64,000 bases of DNA from Hyaloraphidium curvatum (GCA_025558095.1 JAIVFI010000008.1:558001-622000), one strand, 5' to 3'. Shown: positions 38,453-50,181, numbered from the stretch's first letter. Made by a program: numbers and translations. Notes: generated by a model from the sequence alone, not told the origin.

Positions 38453-39682
38453 TCATGGCGTCCGTTCAACGATCCCCCGACGGTGCCGTGTCCTCCAGGA
38501 CCTCGCGGAGACCCCTAAGGAGGCGTCGCTCGTTCTTCGACGTCTTAAATGCTGGGTCGGAACTGTCAGTTGCCCCATTTGAATACGCGCGTCATGTCCC
38601 TCACCCGAGTAGACGACCATGAGGCTCGGCAGCCTTGCCCGGCACAGCTTCCTCAATCGCATCGCTTCGTGATCAGTGAGCAGCTCGGCCGTCTCGTTGA
38701 GATCCTCGATCTTGGTCAGCAGCTCTCCCCACAACGAACCCTCACCACCACCGAGGCCGCTGCTGTCGGCCTGGCCCCTTCCGGGGGAGTTTTCCCCAGG
38801 GCGCCGAACGGGAATGTCTGGTGTTGGCCGCCGAATACCCGTCGTGTCCGCCAAATTGACGACCTGGCAGACACCTCGATCAACTAGACTTCCCAGCCTT
38901 GCCGAAGCGCGGCCCACCTTGGACACAAAAGCAAGTAGCCTCCGCGTTGATTCGCGCACTTCCTCGGTTCGGAGCACTGCCAACCATCGCTGACTTTGCT
39001 GCGCCACCTCGCGAACGACGGCGGTCGACTCGTCGCTGGCGATGAAAGCCGCGAAAGAGTCCTTGACGGCCGCGAATTCCTCCGACCGCACAATCTGAAG
39101 GAAAGCGTTCCCGGTGTCCTGGATGTGCGAGACGGTCTCTGCCGCTTCTTGCGTTCGGAGCACATCGATGATGGAGACGATGAATTGGATCCAGAGTGAG
39201 GTGACCTCGCGCGTTTCGTTGGAAGCTGTCACGAATTGAGATGAGCACGTGGGGCACTTCTCCCGCAGAGACCCTCACCTGCGAGGAGGAGTTCCAAGGG
39301 GCGCGTCATCACGTTGCCGATGATCTCGGGATCCACGCCTGCGCGGATGAGATTGCTTGAGAACCACATCAACACGTCACCGGGGCGGATGCTGACCCAG
39401 GGTCCTGGCCAGCGCGTTCTGCGCCGAGGAAGCCATCGTGTTGGCCAGTTCCTTTGTCGTGGATATTGGGTTGAGCACCGCGTGGGTGGTAGCGGAGGCA
39501 GTGCGCCATGCAGAGTCCAACAGGGACGACACGCCCCATCCTACTCCGCCGGGAGTGGGTGTGGCTCGTCCGGGGACTCCGGAGGCCGCCGAAGACCCCA
39601 TGGACCCCTGGCGCGACGATGCCTCGCTGCGGAAGTAGTCCACGTCCTCCTTCGCGTCATCGTATTCCGAATCCATGTCCAT
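38453..39682 (-). CDS. Orphan helical protein
   Basis: No family recognised. The first exon has an acidic start (MDMDSEYDDAKEDVDYFRSE), a Gly/Pro/Ser linker and an amphipathic stretch, GWGVSSLLDSAWRTASATTH. The main exon (about 39232 downward) is almost wholly helical, with three similar units starting DVLRTQEAAETV, IVRSEEFAAVKD and AVLRTEEVREST about 30-35 residues apart. A Gly-rich linker and a helix (LLTKIEDLNETAELLTDHE) follow. The C-terminal 60 residues are basic and may be misread if a further intron exists. It is divergent from the phosducin-like gene (73 bp). Confidence 0.6.
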
Positions 39683-39755
39683 CGCGTTCGATGTAGGGGC
39701 AGTTCTTGGCTGGGACGTGCCGTCTCAAAAGCGAACCCGGCTTGCGCGATTCACC

Positions 39756-40732
39756 ATGAACCCGGACGAGGACACCGAATGGAACGATGTGCTGCGAGCA
39801 AAGGTGCGTGTTGCTTGCTTCTCGACGCGGGGCCGTCCGGGATTGACGAGGCGTTGTCGCGACCAGGGGATTATCCCCCAGAAGGAAGTGGAGGTTACGG
39901 AAGACCAAGTAGGAGCGCCACCGGAGCGGCCATAGCGACCGTGACCCATTTGCCTTTACTTGCCTTTACAAGATCAACGACATGATCGACGAGATCGTGA
40001 AGGAGAAGACGGGGCAGAGGGATTTGGACGACCTGGATGTTGACGAGCTGGATGAGCTGCTCGAAGACGACATGGACGACCAGAGGATCCTGGAGGAGTA
40101 CAGGAGGAAGCGAATGGCGGAGCTGAACGCGATGCTCTCCAAGGAGAAGTTTGGATCGGTCGGACACACCGTGGCGCGCTTGGGAGAGACGTGCTCAAGG
40201 CGCTCTCGCAGGTCTATCCGATTTCGAAGCCTGATTTTGTGAAGGAGGTGACGGAAGCGAGCAAAGGTAGGCGGAACGCGCTCCGAGGAGATGAGCACTG
40301 ATGTGGCCTGTGCAGAGTGCTGGGTTGTCGTACACCTCTTTCAGGTGGGCTTGTTCCCGCGCTGCCCAAAGGAATGACTGACAGGCAATTGGCGTCCAGG
40401 ACTCCGTCTTGGAGAGCAGGCTCTTGGGACGACATTTGGAGGAGTTGGCAAAGCGGTACAAGGCGACAAAGTTCTGCCAGATCCGTGCGGATGCCGCCAT
40501 CGAAAACTACCCCGATCGCAACGTGCCGACGCTGTTGATTTACGGCGAGGGGGACATGCGGACCCAGCTCGTCACGCTCGCGAAACTGAACGGGCAAAAG
40601 ACGTCGGCGAAGGACGTGGAGCGGTATCTAGAGAGGGCCGGGGCGATCACGATCGCGGAGGAGCGGAAACGAGAACTCGAGGACGAGGACGAAAGGGACG
40701 GATCGAGAAGAACGGCGAAAATCATTCGATGA
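39756..40732 (+). CDS. PDCL3: Phosducin-like protein 2/3 (PDCL3/Plp2)
   Basis: Cochaperone of the CCT chaperonin for actin and tubulin folding, with a thioredoxin-like domain. Exon 1 MNPDEDTEWNDVLRAK joins across an intron to GIIPQKEV, as in [20 protein letters not shown] of animals. Then follow INDMIDEIVKEKTGQRDLDD, a helix-rich acidic part (RILEEYRRKRMAEL), KFGSV, the thioredoxin strand VVVHLFQVG, RYKATKFCQIRADAAIENYP, DRNVPTLLIYGEGDM (matching PDRNLPTIFVYLEGD) and AGAITIAEERKREL. It ends in a charged tail. Five exons. Confidence 0.92.
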
Positions 40733-40782
40733 TACCCTAGATACCTTGCAAGAGAACACCTCTAGCGCGCTCCGACACCATG

Positions 40783-42363
40783 TCATTGAAGCTTCCTCTT
40801 CTGCCCCACCGCCGCGTCCTCAAAGCCGACCTCGACTTCCACGAATTCCTCCTCGTCAGTATCGTCGTCCAAATTCGCCGGCATCGATGGCGGCGATCCC
40901 ATTCCCACGGAGGCAGGGGTGCCCATGGTGGGGTAGTTCGGAGAGGGTGCGAGCAGAACCCCGCCATCTCCTTGGGACGCATCCGTCGCCCTTTCCTGCG
41001 TCAACCTCTGATGCAGCTGCTCGTAGTACTCCCGCAGGTCTGCGCGAACCTCGCGTCAGGCGATTTGGAGACCGTCGCCTACGGTTACTCACAGGACTCG
41101 TCTTCGTCCTCCTCTTCCTTCTTGACTTCCGGCAGCTGGGGAGCCTTGAAAGTGGTCGGGGAAACGACGCCGTCGTCGTACCGCTTGCCGGTCACCGTGC
41201 TAGTGGAGAACCATATCGGCATGGCGTTCGACACGCTGGTAGGGTCGATGTGATCAGCGGGACACCACGAACCCCAGACCATGAAACTCACGTCTTGACC
41301 GGCGGCTTTATCTCCGCCACGAGCGGTTTGGTCTCCGAAGCCTGCCCTGGAACCGATACCGAGGTCGCAGACGGGCCGGCAGGTGCAGGAATGTCATTTG
41401 CATTCTCAGTTTTGACGGTTGTTCGCTTCAACAACTCCTCGAAGTCCGGTCTAGCAGACGGAATTAGTCGATGACAGGTGCGCGCAACCATACCACGCAC
41501 TTTGGGATCTTCTTCCCGTCCATCTCCTTTAGCAGATCTCGGATGATCCGATGTTGCTCAAGAAACCTGATGCGACACGTCAGTGCCCACGGGATGGTGG
41601 GACTATGTGAAACGAACCGCTTCAACGTCTCGTTGGAGATCTGGTTCCCAGCCGTTTCGGAGCTTTCCACAAGCGGCTCCATATCATTCTCGCAGAAGAA
41701 CTTGTACTTTGCTGCCTCGAAGATGTCGTACTCGGTTCCGCACATCGTGCAGACGTAGTTGTGAGCCTGGTCTGCCTAGCGTTTCCGTAGGTGTCACACT
41801 GGCGGACATGCCAAAGCACACCAAGGCGCATGTACCTGCTTGATTTGTCGCGTTATCGCGTTCTCGTTCTTGTAGATACGCCACTTGACGGCATTGACGA
41901 AATCGCGGTAGTCGATGTAGTGGAGCGGTCTCTGGTACTTCTTCCCGTCGGGCCGCTCATCCGGAACGAGTTGCCTGGCAAGTCCAAGCCAACGATTCAG
42001 ACGCCCGCCGCCACATCGCCAGGCCCAGCCGCTCCTCACGTCTTCACGAGCCGGTCCTTCTTTAGCTTCGTGAGAACAACGAGAACCTCCTTGTGTTGCC
42101 ACTTGAGGTACGAGAGGAGCTCATCATCCCGCACACTGGAACACCGATAGAATATAGGCCACAGCATGAGCGTCCGCGGTCCGTGGATCGCCGTGCCCGC
42201 CCGCAACGCACTAGGGAAACCTCGTCAAGTAATCGAGAACCACGACGTGCTTTGCGTCATAGTAGGCCCTCCCGACGCGGCCGACGAGCGTCCGCAGGTG
42301 ATCGAGTAAGCCAGAACGTTTCGCCGGCTGGTCTCCCGCTCCCGGCGCCGTCCCGTCGACCAT
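40783..42363 (-). CDS. TFA1: TFIIE alpha subunit (TFA1/GTF2E1)
   Basis: General transcription factor subunit recruiting TFIIH to the pre-initiation complex. Exon 1 ends YYDAKHVVVLDYLTRFP; the winged helix continues VRDDELLSYLKWQHKEVLVV, LTKLKKDRLVK, then YQRPLHYIDYRDFVNAVKWR (YYFINYRTLVNVVKY in human). The zinc ribbon begins NYVCTMCGTEYDIFEAAKYK, but the second knuckle is FFCEND, so the fourth ligand is Asp where most homologues have Cys. Later exons are acidic, ending EEEFVEVEVGFEDAAVGQKR. The start is the ATG before VDGTAPGAG, 87 bp from the divergent Rad60-like gene. Confidence 0.9.
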
Positions 42364-42450
42364 CGGAACGACGGCGATCGCGGATTGGCGGTGTGCGTCT
42401 CAACCCCTGACACCTTTCCAACAACTTTATTCGGGCCGCCCCTCCCAGCG

Positions 42451-44036
42451 ATGACCGCTTCGAGCGATTCCGACGACTTTTTCGACCAGTCGAAGCGGAA
42501 GCGCCCGCCTGCCGCGTCGGCGCGGTCCCGTGGGAGTCGAGCCGTGCAACCCGCGCCCAACGTCCCGCCAACGGACTTGCCTCCCAGAACCCGTGGTGTC
42601 ACCTCCAGCGCCCGTTGCCTTGTCCGACAGCGATGGTTCGGATGGAGAGAGTGGCTCGGCGCCCCCTGCGAAGGGGCGTCGTCGCGGGAAGCCGAAAAGC
42701 GGGAAGCGGTCTTCTCCCTCGGCCGACCACCTGGCATTCTCGGCCAAGAACCAAACTTCTGTTGCGGTATTGCTGTCCTCCGACGACGACGATGAGTGCG
42801 TGCCTGCGGAATTGCATTCTAGTGGGGAAGCTCACGGTTGACATTCCGGACAGGAGCGAGACGGAGTCACCGCGGAAGAAGGCCAAGACTTCGCGGACGG
42901 CAAAACCTACGGTGGTGGAGGACGACGAGGACGACTTTGACGCTCTGTTTCCAAAGCCCAATCTCGAACGTCTCGTCGCTGAGGAGCTCCCCGCGCCGTC
43001 ACCGTGGGTAGCGCGCAGAAAGCCAGGCAGTCGCCTCATCCTCGACTTTTCCCTGTCCTCCCCCCCCCCCCCCCCAGGGTGAACGCCAAGGGGTCTTCGA
43101 CGGCGACCGTCATTGACGTTGGCGACAACAGTTCTGTCGAGGACGTGGACCTGGTTGAGGTCGACCGGGACGTCATCACGTCCGCGCGCAATCGTTCCGC
43201 GAGGCCGCCGGACGAACCGAGCAGGCCGATAGAGCTCAAAGTGTTCTACACCGTTTGGGACTCTGACCTTCCGCCAAGAGCTCTTGTGTTCCAGGTCGAG
43301 TCGGTGAGGACCACTCACGCGCTCAGTGTTTGCCGTGCTGAATCGCAGTCGCAGCGGAAAACCCTGGCCGACTACAGCGAGGACATTGTGGCGGCTTTCC
43401 AGCTGCCCGACCGGTCCCAAGTGCGGTTCCTACACAGCCGAATACGGGTGTTCGAGTCGACCAAGCTGGACGCGATTGCGGATCTGGCGCGGAAGAAGCG
43501 CAGCGCCGGCGAGCTGCCGGCCTCTTCGTTGCTGGACGACGCGAAGCCTAGCTCGATCAAGCTGGAGATGATGACGGTCGGGGACTACGAGAAGCTGCTT
43601 CATTACCAGAAGTCGCAGCAGGAGAAGGTCTTGGCCCCGCAGACCGTGGAGATCTCGGAAGATGAGGTCGAGGAGGAGGAGGAACCGGAGCAGCAGGAGA
43701 GAGACGTGAAGCTGGTCGTGCGGTTCCAGGAGGCTGATGGGCGGGGCTTCGAGTTCAAGATGAAGGTCTCGGAGGTGGGCTACGGCTGCCTTTGTCCGTC
43801 GACGAGGGATTAACGAGCCACCGCAGCACAAGACCGTTGGCGAGCTTATCTCGATCGTTACGGCACACAAGGAGCTTTCGGGACACTTTGGACTGCGCAC
43901 GGACGACGGGGAGACTCACGACAAGGACAGGACTGCGGGTGACCTGCTGGATCACGTGTTCGAGGAGCTGGACGAGGAGGAGCAGCGCATGGTGGTGCGA
44001 GATGGCTTGGTCGTGGATTTGTATAGGCGCAAATGA
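42451..44036 (+). CDS. SUMO-like-domain protein, Rad60/Esc2/NIP45 family
   Basis: Rad60-type proteins carry tandem SUMO-like domains and act with SUMO ligases in genome stability. The N-terminal half is disordered with acidic-serine stretches (LLSSDDDDE, VVEDDEDDFDALFP) and basic patches (KGRRRGKPKSGKR). The first beta-grasp domain starts around IELKVFYTVWDSDLP; the second is DVKLVVRFQEADGRGFEFKM, later VGELISIVTAHKELSGHFGL and ending DGLVVDLYRRK. The acidic linker EDEVEEEEEPEQQE lies between. The intron 43004-43077 has a 16-C run directly before its AG. Family call from architecture, moderately sure. Confidence 0.68.
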
Positions 44037-44049
44037 AGCCGGCTTCTTC

Positions 44050-45669
44050 TCATTGCTTCGAGGTCACGGCGTAGGCCACGTACACCGCGAAAAGGAGGGC
44101 CGCAGCGCCAAAGATCATGAGGAGGTTGTCCGGCTTGAGGAGCGAGTCCAGCACCGATGTGACCGCCGATTCCTGGCCGTCATCCTTCCGCCGCCTCCTG
44201 AGCCTGATCTCCTCGGGCTTGGCATCTGCAGCCTGCGGGCCGCCGCCAGCGTCCGCCGGTCGCCGCCTCTCTGATGCGTAGAACTCCTTGCAGAATTCGA
44301 GAAGCTGGGTCGAGTCTCCGCACGTGTAGAGGATCTTGTCCGTCTGCAGGTCCTCGATCGCAGCGCGGAAAAAGGCGCCGTTCATCTCCCGGTCCCCCTT
44401 CATCTTGCCCTTGCCCATCGCGTTGCGGTAGTCCAGCACGAGGCCCTCCCAGTCCAGGATCCTCATCTTTTTCCTATCCACGAGCGCGGTGTAGAGCTGC
44501 GACGCCTCCTCGCCGCCCTTTGGCGGGTTGAAGTTGAAGGAGATGACGACGTGCCAGTCGCCCTTGGGCTCGGCCTCCTTGAGCAGCGGGAGGAGGTACG
44601 TGGCCGCGACGAGCGGCTGTTCGAGGAGGGCATGGTGCAGGTACGAGGAAACGTCGTCCGGCGGGAAGGAAAAGTCGTTGGACGAAATGACGGCCGTCGG
44701 GCCGGCGGCCGGATCGCAGTCGGGCACGGCGGCCCGCAGGGCGGCCTCGACCGCGGCCTTGACCGGCTCGGTGCCCAGCTTCGGCACGTACAGGCTCTGC
44801 CACGAGCTCTTCGGGTCCACGAAATCGACCACGCTGGCGTAGCTCCGCCACCACTCGCGCACGTCGAACGAGTCGCGGGCCAGGTCCACCAGCATGCCCA
44901 TGAGCACCTTTTCGTAGCCGGCCTTCTCGGCGTGCGTCGCCGATTCGAGGTACTTGGACTTGAGCTCCTGGTCGTCGGGCGAGCGCTTGAGCCCGCTGTG
45001 GAACGCGGCCATGGCCTCGGGGTGCCGCTCGAGCTGCATGAGGGCCATGCCGAGCCGGTACCAGCCCTTGGCAAAGGAGGGCTTGAGGAGCGTGCACTGG
45101 CGGGCGGCGAGCTCGGCCCTGTCGGCCTTGCCGCTCTTCAGGTACGCGAAGGAGAGGTTGGAGAAGATGAGCTCGTTGGTCGGGTCCGCCTTGACCGCGG
45201 CCTCGTAGGCCGCGACGGCCTCGTCGGTTTTGCCCTTCTTCAGCAGGTCGTTGCCCTTTTCGCGGAGCTGCTGGGCCTGCTGGAGGAGGCCGGCGGCCTC
45301 CACCTGTTTGTCCCGCATCATGCGCAGGTTCATTTCGGCCAGGCCCTCGCGCCCGGCCTTTGCATGGAACTTGGAGAGCAAGCCCGCCGCAGCAGCGTGC
45401 GAGTAATCGACTCCCGCCACGATCCCGTCGGGGATCCGGACGTCCGGCACGGAAAGCACCTCCTCGCAGTCCCGGATCCCGTCCTCGATGTGCTCGTCGC
45501 CCATTTCGAGGAAACAGATGGCGCGCGACAGCAGCGGGAGAGAGACGTGGATCGAGCCGCCGAAATCGCGGCGGATCTGCGTAAAGAGCGCGACCGCCCG
45601 CGCATAGTCCCTGGCGCCGATTGCCATCTGCGCTTCGCGCAGGAGCGGCATTGGCGATTGGGAGGCCAT
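44050..45669 (-). CDS. Tail-anchored TPR protein
   Basis: 539 residues, no intron. About three TPR units lie between residues 120 and 245: EKGNDLLKKGKTDEAVAAYE, LIFSNLSFAYLKSGKADRAE, KGWYRLGMALMQLERHPEAM. They resemble the Hsp70/Hsp90-binding TPRs of STI1/TOM70-like cochaperones. The C-terminal half (DWHVVISFNFNPPKGGEEAS, RKKMRILDWEGLVLDYRNAM) is not recognised. The last 25 residues are a single hydrophobic helix followed by TSKQ, a typical tail anchor for ER or mitochondrial outer membrane. The open frame starts upstream at TTG, so ATG 45669 is used. Confidence 0.75.
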   Translation of the reverse strand: MASQSPMPLLREAQMAIGARDYARAVALFTQIRRDFGGSIHVSLPLLSRAICFLEMGDEHIEDGIRDCEEVLSVPDVRIPDGIVAGVDYSHAAAAGLLSKFHAKAGREGLAEMNLRMMRDKQVEAAGLLQQAQQLREKGNDLLKKGKTDEAVAAYEAAVKADPTNELIFSNLSFAYLKSGKADRAELAARQCTLLKPSFAKGWYRLGMALMQLERHPEAMAAFHSGLKRSPDDQELKSKYLESATHAEKAGYEKVLMGMLVDLARDSFDVREWWRSYASVVDFVDPKSSWQSLYVPKLGTEPVKAAVEAALRAAVPDCDPAAGPTAVISSNDFSFPPDDVSSYLHHALLEQPLVAATYLLPLLKEAEPKGDWHVVISFNFNPPKGGEEASQLYTALVDRKKMRILDWEGLVLDYRNAMGKGKMKGDREMNGAFFRAAIEDLQTDKILYTCGDSTQLLEFCKEFYASERRRPADAGGGPQAADAKPEEIRLRRRRKDDGQESAVTSVLDSLLKPDNLLMIFGAAALLFAVYVAYAVTSKQ

Positions 45670-45903
45670 GGCGAGAGCGTGGCGGTATGGCAACTCAGGT
45701 GTCCACCCGATTCAGATCCTCGCAAATCGCCCTATCCGATATGCTCCGGCTCGAAACGCTTCGAACCGCTGGTGCTAACGACGGACGCGTTGTTGCGGGA
45801 AAGGGGTTTGGCGCAAAGTAACATCGGCCCTCCCCAAGTCGCCGAATTCAGGACCCATAGCGTGCCAGCCGACCGAGCAGACTCGCGGACTTGCATCAGC
45901 GCC

Positions 45904-48104
45904 ATGTCCGCCGACGACGCCGCGCTGTTTGCGGCGGACGCGACGCCGCGCGCGGGCGGCGTGTTCGCGCGCGCCTTCGACGACTCGGACGACGTGCGTT
46001 GCCGCCGCCGTGTGCGCGCCCCGCTGACGCCCCCGCAGGACATCCTCAGCGGCGAGCAGCTGCCCGACTCGGAGATCGGCGACATCACCTTCTCCAACAT
46101 CAACCTGTCCGCGCTCGGCGTCGAGCTCGCCATCGACCGCCGCAAGTCGTCGGTGCTGCTCGCGCTGAGCGCGTCGGCCGCGAACGCGCTGCCGCCCGCG
46201 CTGCCGCACGAGCCGCCGAGGGAGGACGCGAAGCCGGGCCGCAGGCGCAAGACCTTCTTTGCGCCGAGCGAGGACATCGAGAACACGCCGTCGCCCAACC
46301 TGTCACCGGCCAGGGATGCGGCGCCCGCCCCCGCAATCACGCCGCGTCCGGCAAAGGACACTGCCTCGCGGCAAGCCACCGCGCTTTCGACCCCGGCCGC
46401 ACCCGAGGTGCCCGAGCTGGTGCTCACGACCCAGACGCCCCGCGCGGCGGCCGACGAGCCTGCGGCGGAGACCCCGCGCACTGCCCGCACGCGCTCGCGT
46501 TCGAAGTCGCTGTCGCGCCTGGCCACCGAGCCCGAGAATGCGGCCGTCGTCGGCGAGGCGGACGCCCCGGCAGAGCCCGCCGTCGCTTCCACGCCGCGCA
46601 CGCGGTCCCGGTCGCGTTCGACCGCCCGGGGGAGGTCAAAGTCGCCCCAGTCGCCGCAGACGCAGCTTCGGCGGAGCCCGCGCCACCAAAAGCCAAAGCC
46701 CGAAGAGATCGAGGCGGGGGAGAAGATCCTGGACGACGCGATGGACACCCTGAGCCCCGAGGACGCAGTTCCGCTCACGCCTACCGCAGCTGCGGCCCGG
46801 AGGAGCTCGCGCGAGCGCCGCCCTCCTGCCGGCCCTTTGGCGGACGACGTCTCTTCCCCTTTCCCCGCAACCGAGGCGGAATCCTTCTCTCTGCCCTCGA
46901 TACCGCAGCACGAACCGCGGCGGAGCTCGGTCGGCCTCGGCCTCCCCGCCGGTTCGCCGCTCGGCGGCCCGCTCTTCAAGACCTCGACCCCGCTGCGCCG
47001 CGCCACCGCACCCACGAGCTCGAAGCTCCTGGCCGAGTTCGATCCCCTGCTCCCGCACGACTTTCTGATCGCTTTCGAGAGCCCGGTTGGGGGATCGTCG
47101 TCGCAGCCCGCGCCGGCGACCAAGCCGCCCCCATCGGCGGCCTACTCCCTCCTCGACATGATCCCCAGCGACATCGGGACGCCGACGAGCGCGTTCAAGT
47201 ACTCGCAGCGGGACGTGGACGAAATGAAAGCGGCACTGGCTACTGCGGTGGGTGCCTGCATGGCGCTTGCAGGCCCATCCGAACTCATGCACTTTTCTCT
47301 GCAGCACTCCAAGGAGGTCTCGGAGCTGCAGGCTTTGCTCGACGAGGCCAAGGCCCAGCACCAGGAGGAGCTGGCTGCGCGGGATCGGGAACGGGAGGCG
47401 AAGCAGGCGCCGATCGCAGAGGAGCTGGACAAGATGCGCAAGCTGGTGGCGGACTACGAGCAGATCATGGAGAGCTACATCGGTGGGTTCCATCGTTCGC
47501 GCGTCGCCGGCGGAAGCCGACCTCGCGCACCCCGCAGTCGAGAAGCAGGCGAGCGTGGACGCCTTCGACAAGCGCATGTCCGCCGCCGAGGAGGATTTCC
47601 GGGAGCAGCTCCGGCAGGCCGAACAGGCGGCCAAGGAGGAGCGGATCAAGATGAAGGCCGAGTACCTCGCCCGGGAGGAGGACCTGCAAAAGTCGGAGGA
47701 CCAGCTGCGCAAGCAGGTGCAGGGGCTCGAGGCGTCCAACGCCGCGCTGCAGAACAAGTACGAGAGGCTCAAGAAGCATGCCGAGGACAAGCTCGACGGG
47801 TTAGCGCACCGCTGCAGCAGGATCCGTGCGGGTGCTGACGGTGTGCTCGCTGCGCTTTCCAGCGCCAACGTGGAGATTGCAAGGGTCAAGGCGGCCTACG
47901 AGAAGGAGCTCGTGGCCATGAAGGGCAAGCTGACCAAGACCGAAAGCCAGCTCAAGTCGACGCAGGCTTCGCTGGACCTCAAGGTACGCCCGCACATCAC
48001 GCACGGAGGCGAGCTGCTAATTCAACTCGCAACAGACAAAGGAGAACGAGGAGCTTTCCAAGATCTGCGACGACCTGGTTGCCCAGCTGGAACCGCAGAA
48101 CTGA
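45904..48104 (+). CDS. TACC-domain coiled-coil protein
   Basis: TACC proteins (fission yeast Alp7, animal TACC1-3) bind XMAP215/TOG proteins at spindle poles and centrosomes. The first 440 residues are disordered, rich in Ser-Arg-Ser and SP/TP sites (likely CDK targets). The C-terminal coiled coil contains FREQLRQAEQAAKEERIKMK, NKYERLKKHAEDKLDGLAHR, and after the last intron ENEELSKICDDLVAQLE, which is nearly the TACC signature KENEELTRICDDLISKME. Introns fall inside the coiled coil. ATG 45904 is the first in frame after the promoter; an open frame continues upstream only by chance. Confidence 0.87.
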
Positions 48105-48144
48105 GCCAATATCGTTGAACAGTAATGCGTTGTACAGAAGCACA

Positions 48145-50137
48145 TTATCCGGTGCCGGTCCCGCCGGTCTCCAAGAGAACGGCCTTGCCGCCCTCCATGC
48201 CTCCGAAACGACCCGGCCGCACCCGCGCCCGCCGCTTGTGCCCCTCGCAGAGCACCGCCCACTCCCAGTTGTTGTCCCGTGGCGGCGGAGCGGCAGGTTC
48301 CGGCGCCGCGCCTTCAGTCGCTTCGGAGCCCGAAGGTGCGGGCTCGGCCTTTGGCCTCTGCCCATTCCCGGGGCGCTGTTCGACCAAGTCCGCCGGCCAG
48401 TCCGAAAACGCCGCCGCGCACTTTGACGTGCAGCAGTTCTTGCACGCGGCCAGCGAGCACGTCGGAGACCGCACGTTGCTGCAGAAGGCACAGACCAGGT
48501 GTGCCTTCTTGGCTTTCTTTGCGGCCGGCTGCTTAGCCGACGGATCGGCGTCCGGTTTCGGCGCCTGCTCCCCTGCCGCTGCTACCGAGGCAGGTGCCCG
48601 GACCTCCGGCGCCGCCGGGATCGCCAGCTCTCCCTCGCTGTCCTCCCTGGAACGTTTGGCGGCCGCTGCGGCCTCCAAAGCCTTTGCATTGCCCGCCTTG
48701 TTCTTGCTCAGGACACCGTTGATCGCCGCAATGGTGTCCGGCCGCAGATACGGCTGCACGACCCATTTCGGCAGCAGCCGGTACCCGTCGCCGTCGAATT
48801 TGCGGTGGATCCCCGCGTCAAAGGGAAATGGAAAGTCCGGATCCACGGCAGCGACCTGCTTCAGCCGCTCCCGCATGAGATCGGCAAAACGGTAGTAGTC
48901 CTCGTCCGTCCGCGCCGTCGCGAGCATCTCCCGCATGTCGGGATGGTCGTTTAGGCTGCGAGCGAAGCCCGTCAGGCAAGACCGCAAAATCCCATTACTC
49001 GCCGAATAAACCCACCATGGTCGGAAGATCTTGAAAAGGTGCGCCTTGATGTAGGCCCCGTGGGTGCTGTTCGGCACCGTCCGGCAGATCTCCAGGTACT
49101 CGTCCGCCATCTCCCAGACCGGAGGGTACACCCCACGAAAGATCGCAGGGTTGTACAGGTTCGTTTCGGCGGCCATGACCCCGTCCACGCCGGTCTCTTC
49201 GAAGCAGCGCTGCACGTCCTCGGCGTAGAGGATGTTGCCGTTGGCCATGACGGGGATCGAAAGGGCCTCCTTCACCGCCTTGATCTTGGCCCAGTCGGCA
49301 AGGCCGGCATTGTGGCCCTTTTGCTCCCTCAAGCGGCCGTGGACGACGACCATCTGCGGTGACATGAGATCTCATTCGAGGGATCCGCAAGTCGAACCCA
49401 CCGAGGCGCCCGCAGCTTCGATCATCTTCGCGTAGGCCACCGTCTTCTCCACCGTTTCGAACACCCGGATCTTGCATGTGACCGGCACCCGCTCGAGGCC
49501 GCGGTCCAGCGTCTTGACCAGCGTCTCGACGAGCTTCCAGTCGTCCATGAGAAACGCCCCGTAGTGCCCCCGCTTTGCGATGCCCTGCGGGCAGCCCAGG
49601 TTCAGATCCACCGCCTCGCAAAAGGGCTCCACGATGCGGGCGGCCGCCAGCAGGTGCTCAGGATCGTTGGCGCAGAACTGAACAAAGAGCGGCTCGTCGT
49701 CCCCGCCGTCGCCGACCTGCCACATCTCCTCGCGGTAGCTGGAGTTGGACGGGTCCGAGAAGAGACGGGCGTGCCACATCGGCGTGTAGCAGAGCTGGGC
49801 GCCGTATCGCCGGCTCAAGACTCGCCAGGCCTGGCAACGAGTGCGGGGTTCAACGTCGTCTGCGTTTCCTCGCTTCAGGCCCCAAACCCACGTATTCCGA
49901 CTGGTCGACCATGGGCGCCGCGACATATTTCGGAGAACCAATGGCCCGGTAGAAGTCCCACGACTTGAGTTTGGGCCGGACCGGCCGCTCCTTCCCAAAG
50001 ACGAGGGGAACGGGGAGGCCATACCGACGGGTCTGGCCCTCGTTCAGAGCCACATTCCGCCGAGAATGAAGACCAGAATGCGATGCGGACGTCGGCGATG
50101 GAGCCGTAGGCGTGCCAACGGCGTCTCCGCCCTCCAT
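48145..50137 (-). CDS. DUS1: tRNA-dihydrouridine(16/17) synthase DUS1
   Basis: FMN enzyme reducing U16/U17 in tRNA D loops. N-terminal block KLKSWDFYRAIGSPKYVAAP MVDQSE (GSPxYVxAPMVDQSE signature), YGAQLCYTPMWHARLF, PLFVQFCANDPEHLLAAA, VDLNLGCPQGIAKRGHYGAF (catalytic Cys), VPVTCKIRVFE, MVVVHGR, IPVMANGNILYAEDVQRCFE, GVMAAETNLYNPAIF. The C-terminal extension has the conserved cysteine cluster (CAFCSNVRSPTCSLAACKNC) and LCEGHK, as in eukaryotic DUS1. The start is uncertain: ATGs at 50137 or slightly upstream give a 50-60 residue leader. It lies only 44 bp downstream of the lipase stop. Confidence 0.93.
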
Positions 50138-50181
50138 CGCTTTTCTGTGGGCAAGTTTGGACGCGCACTCAGTCATCAACC

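Noticed and set aside
44551-47838. A 1,095-residue plus-strand open frame reading antisense through the TPR gene, its promoter and into the TACC gene
   Set aside because: The first third is the mirror of a clearly coding minus-strand TPR gene; only the part from 45904 has family similarity. Long shadow frames are common at this GC content.
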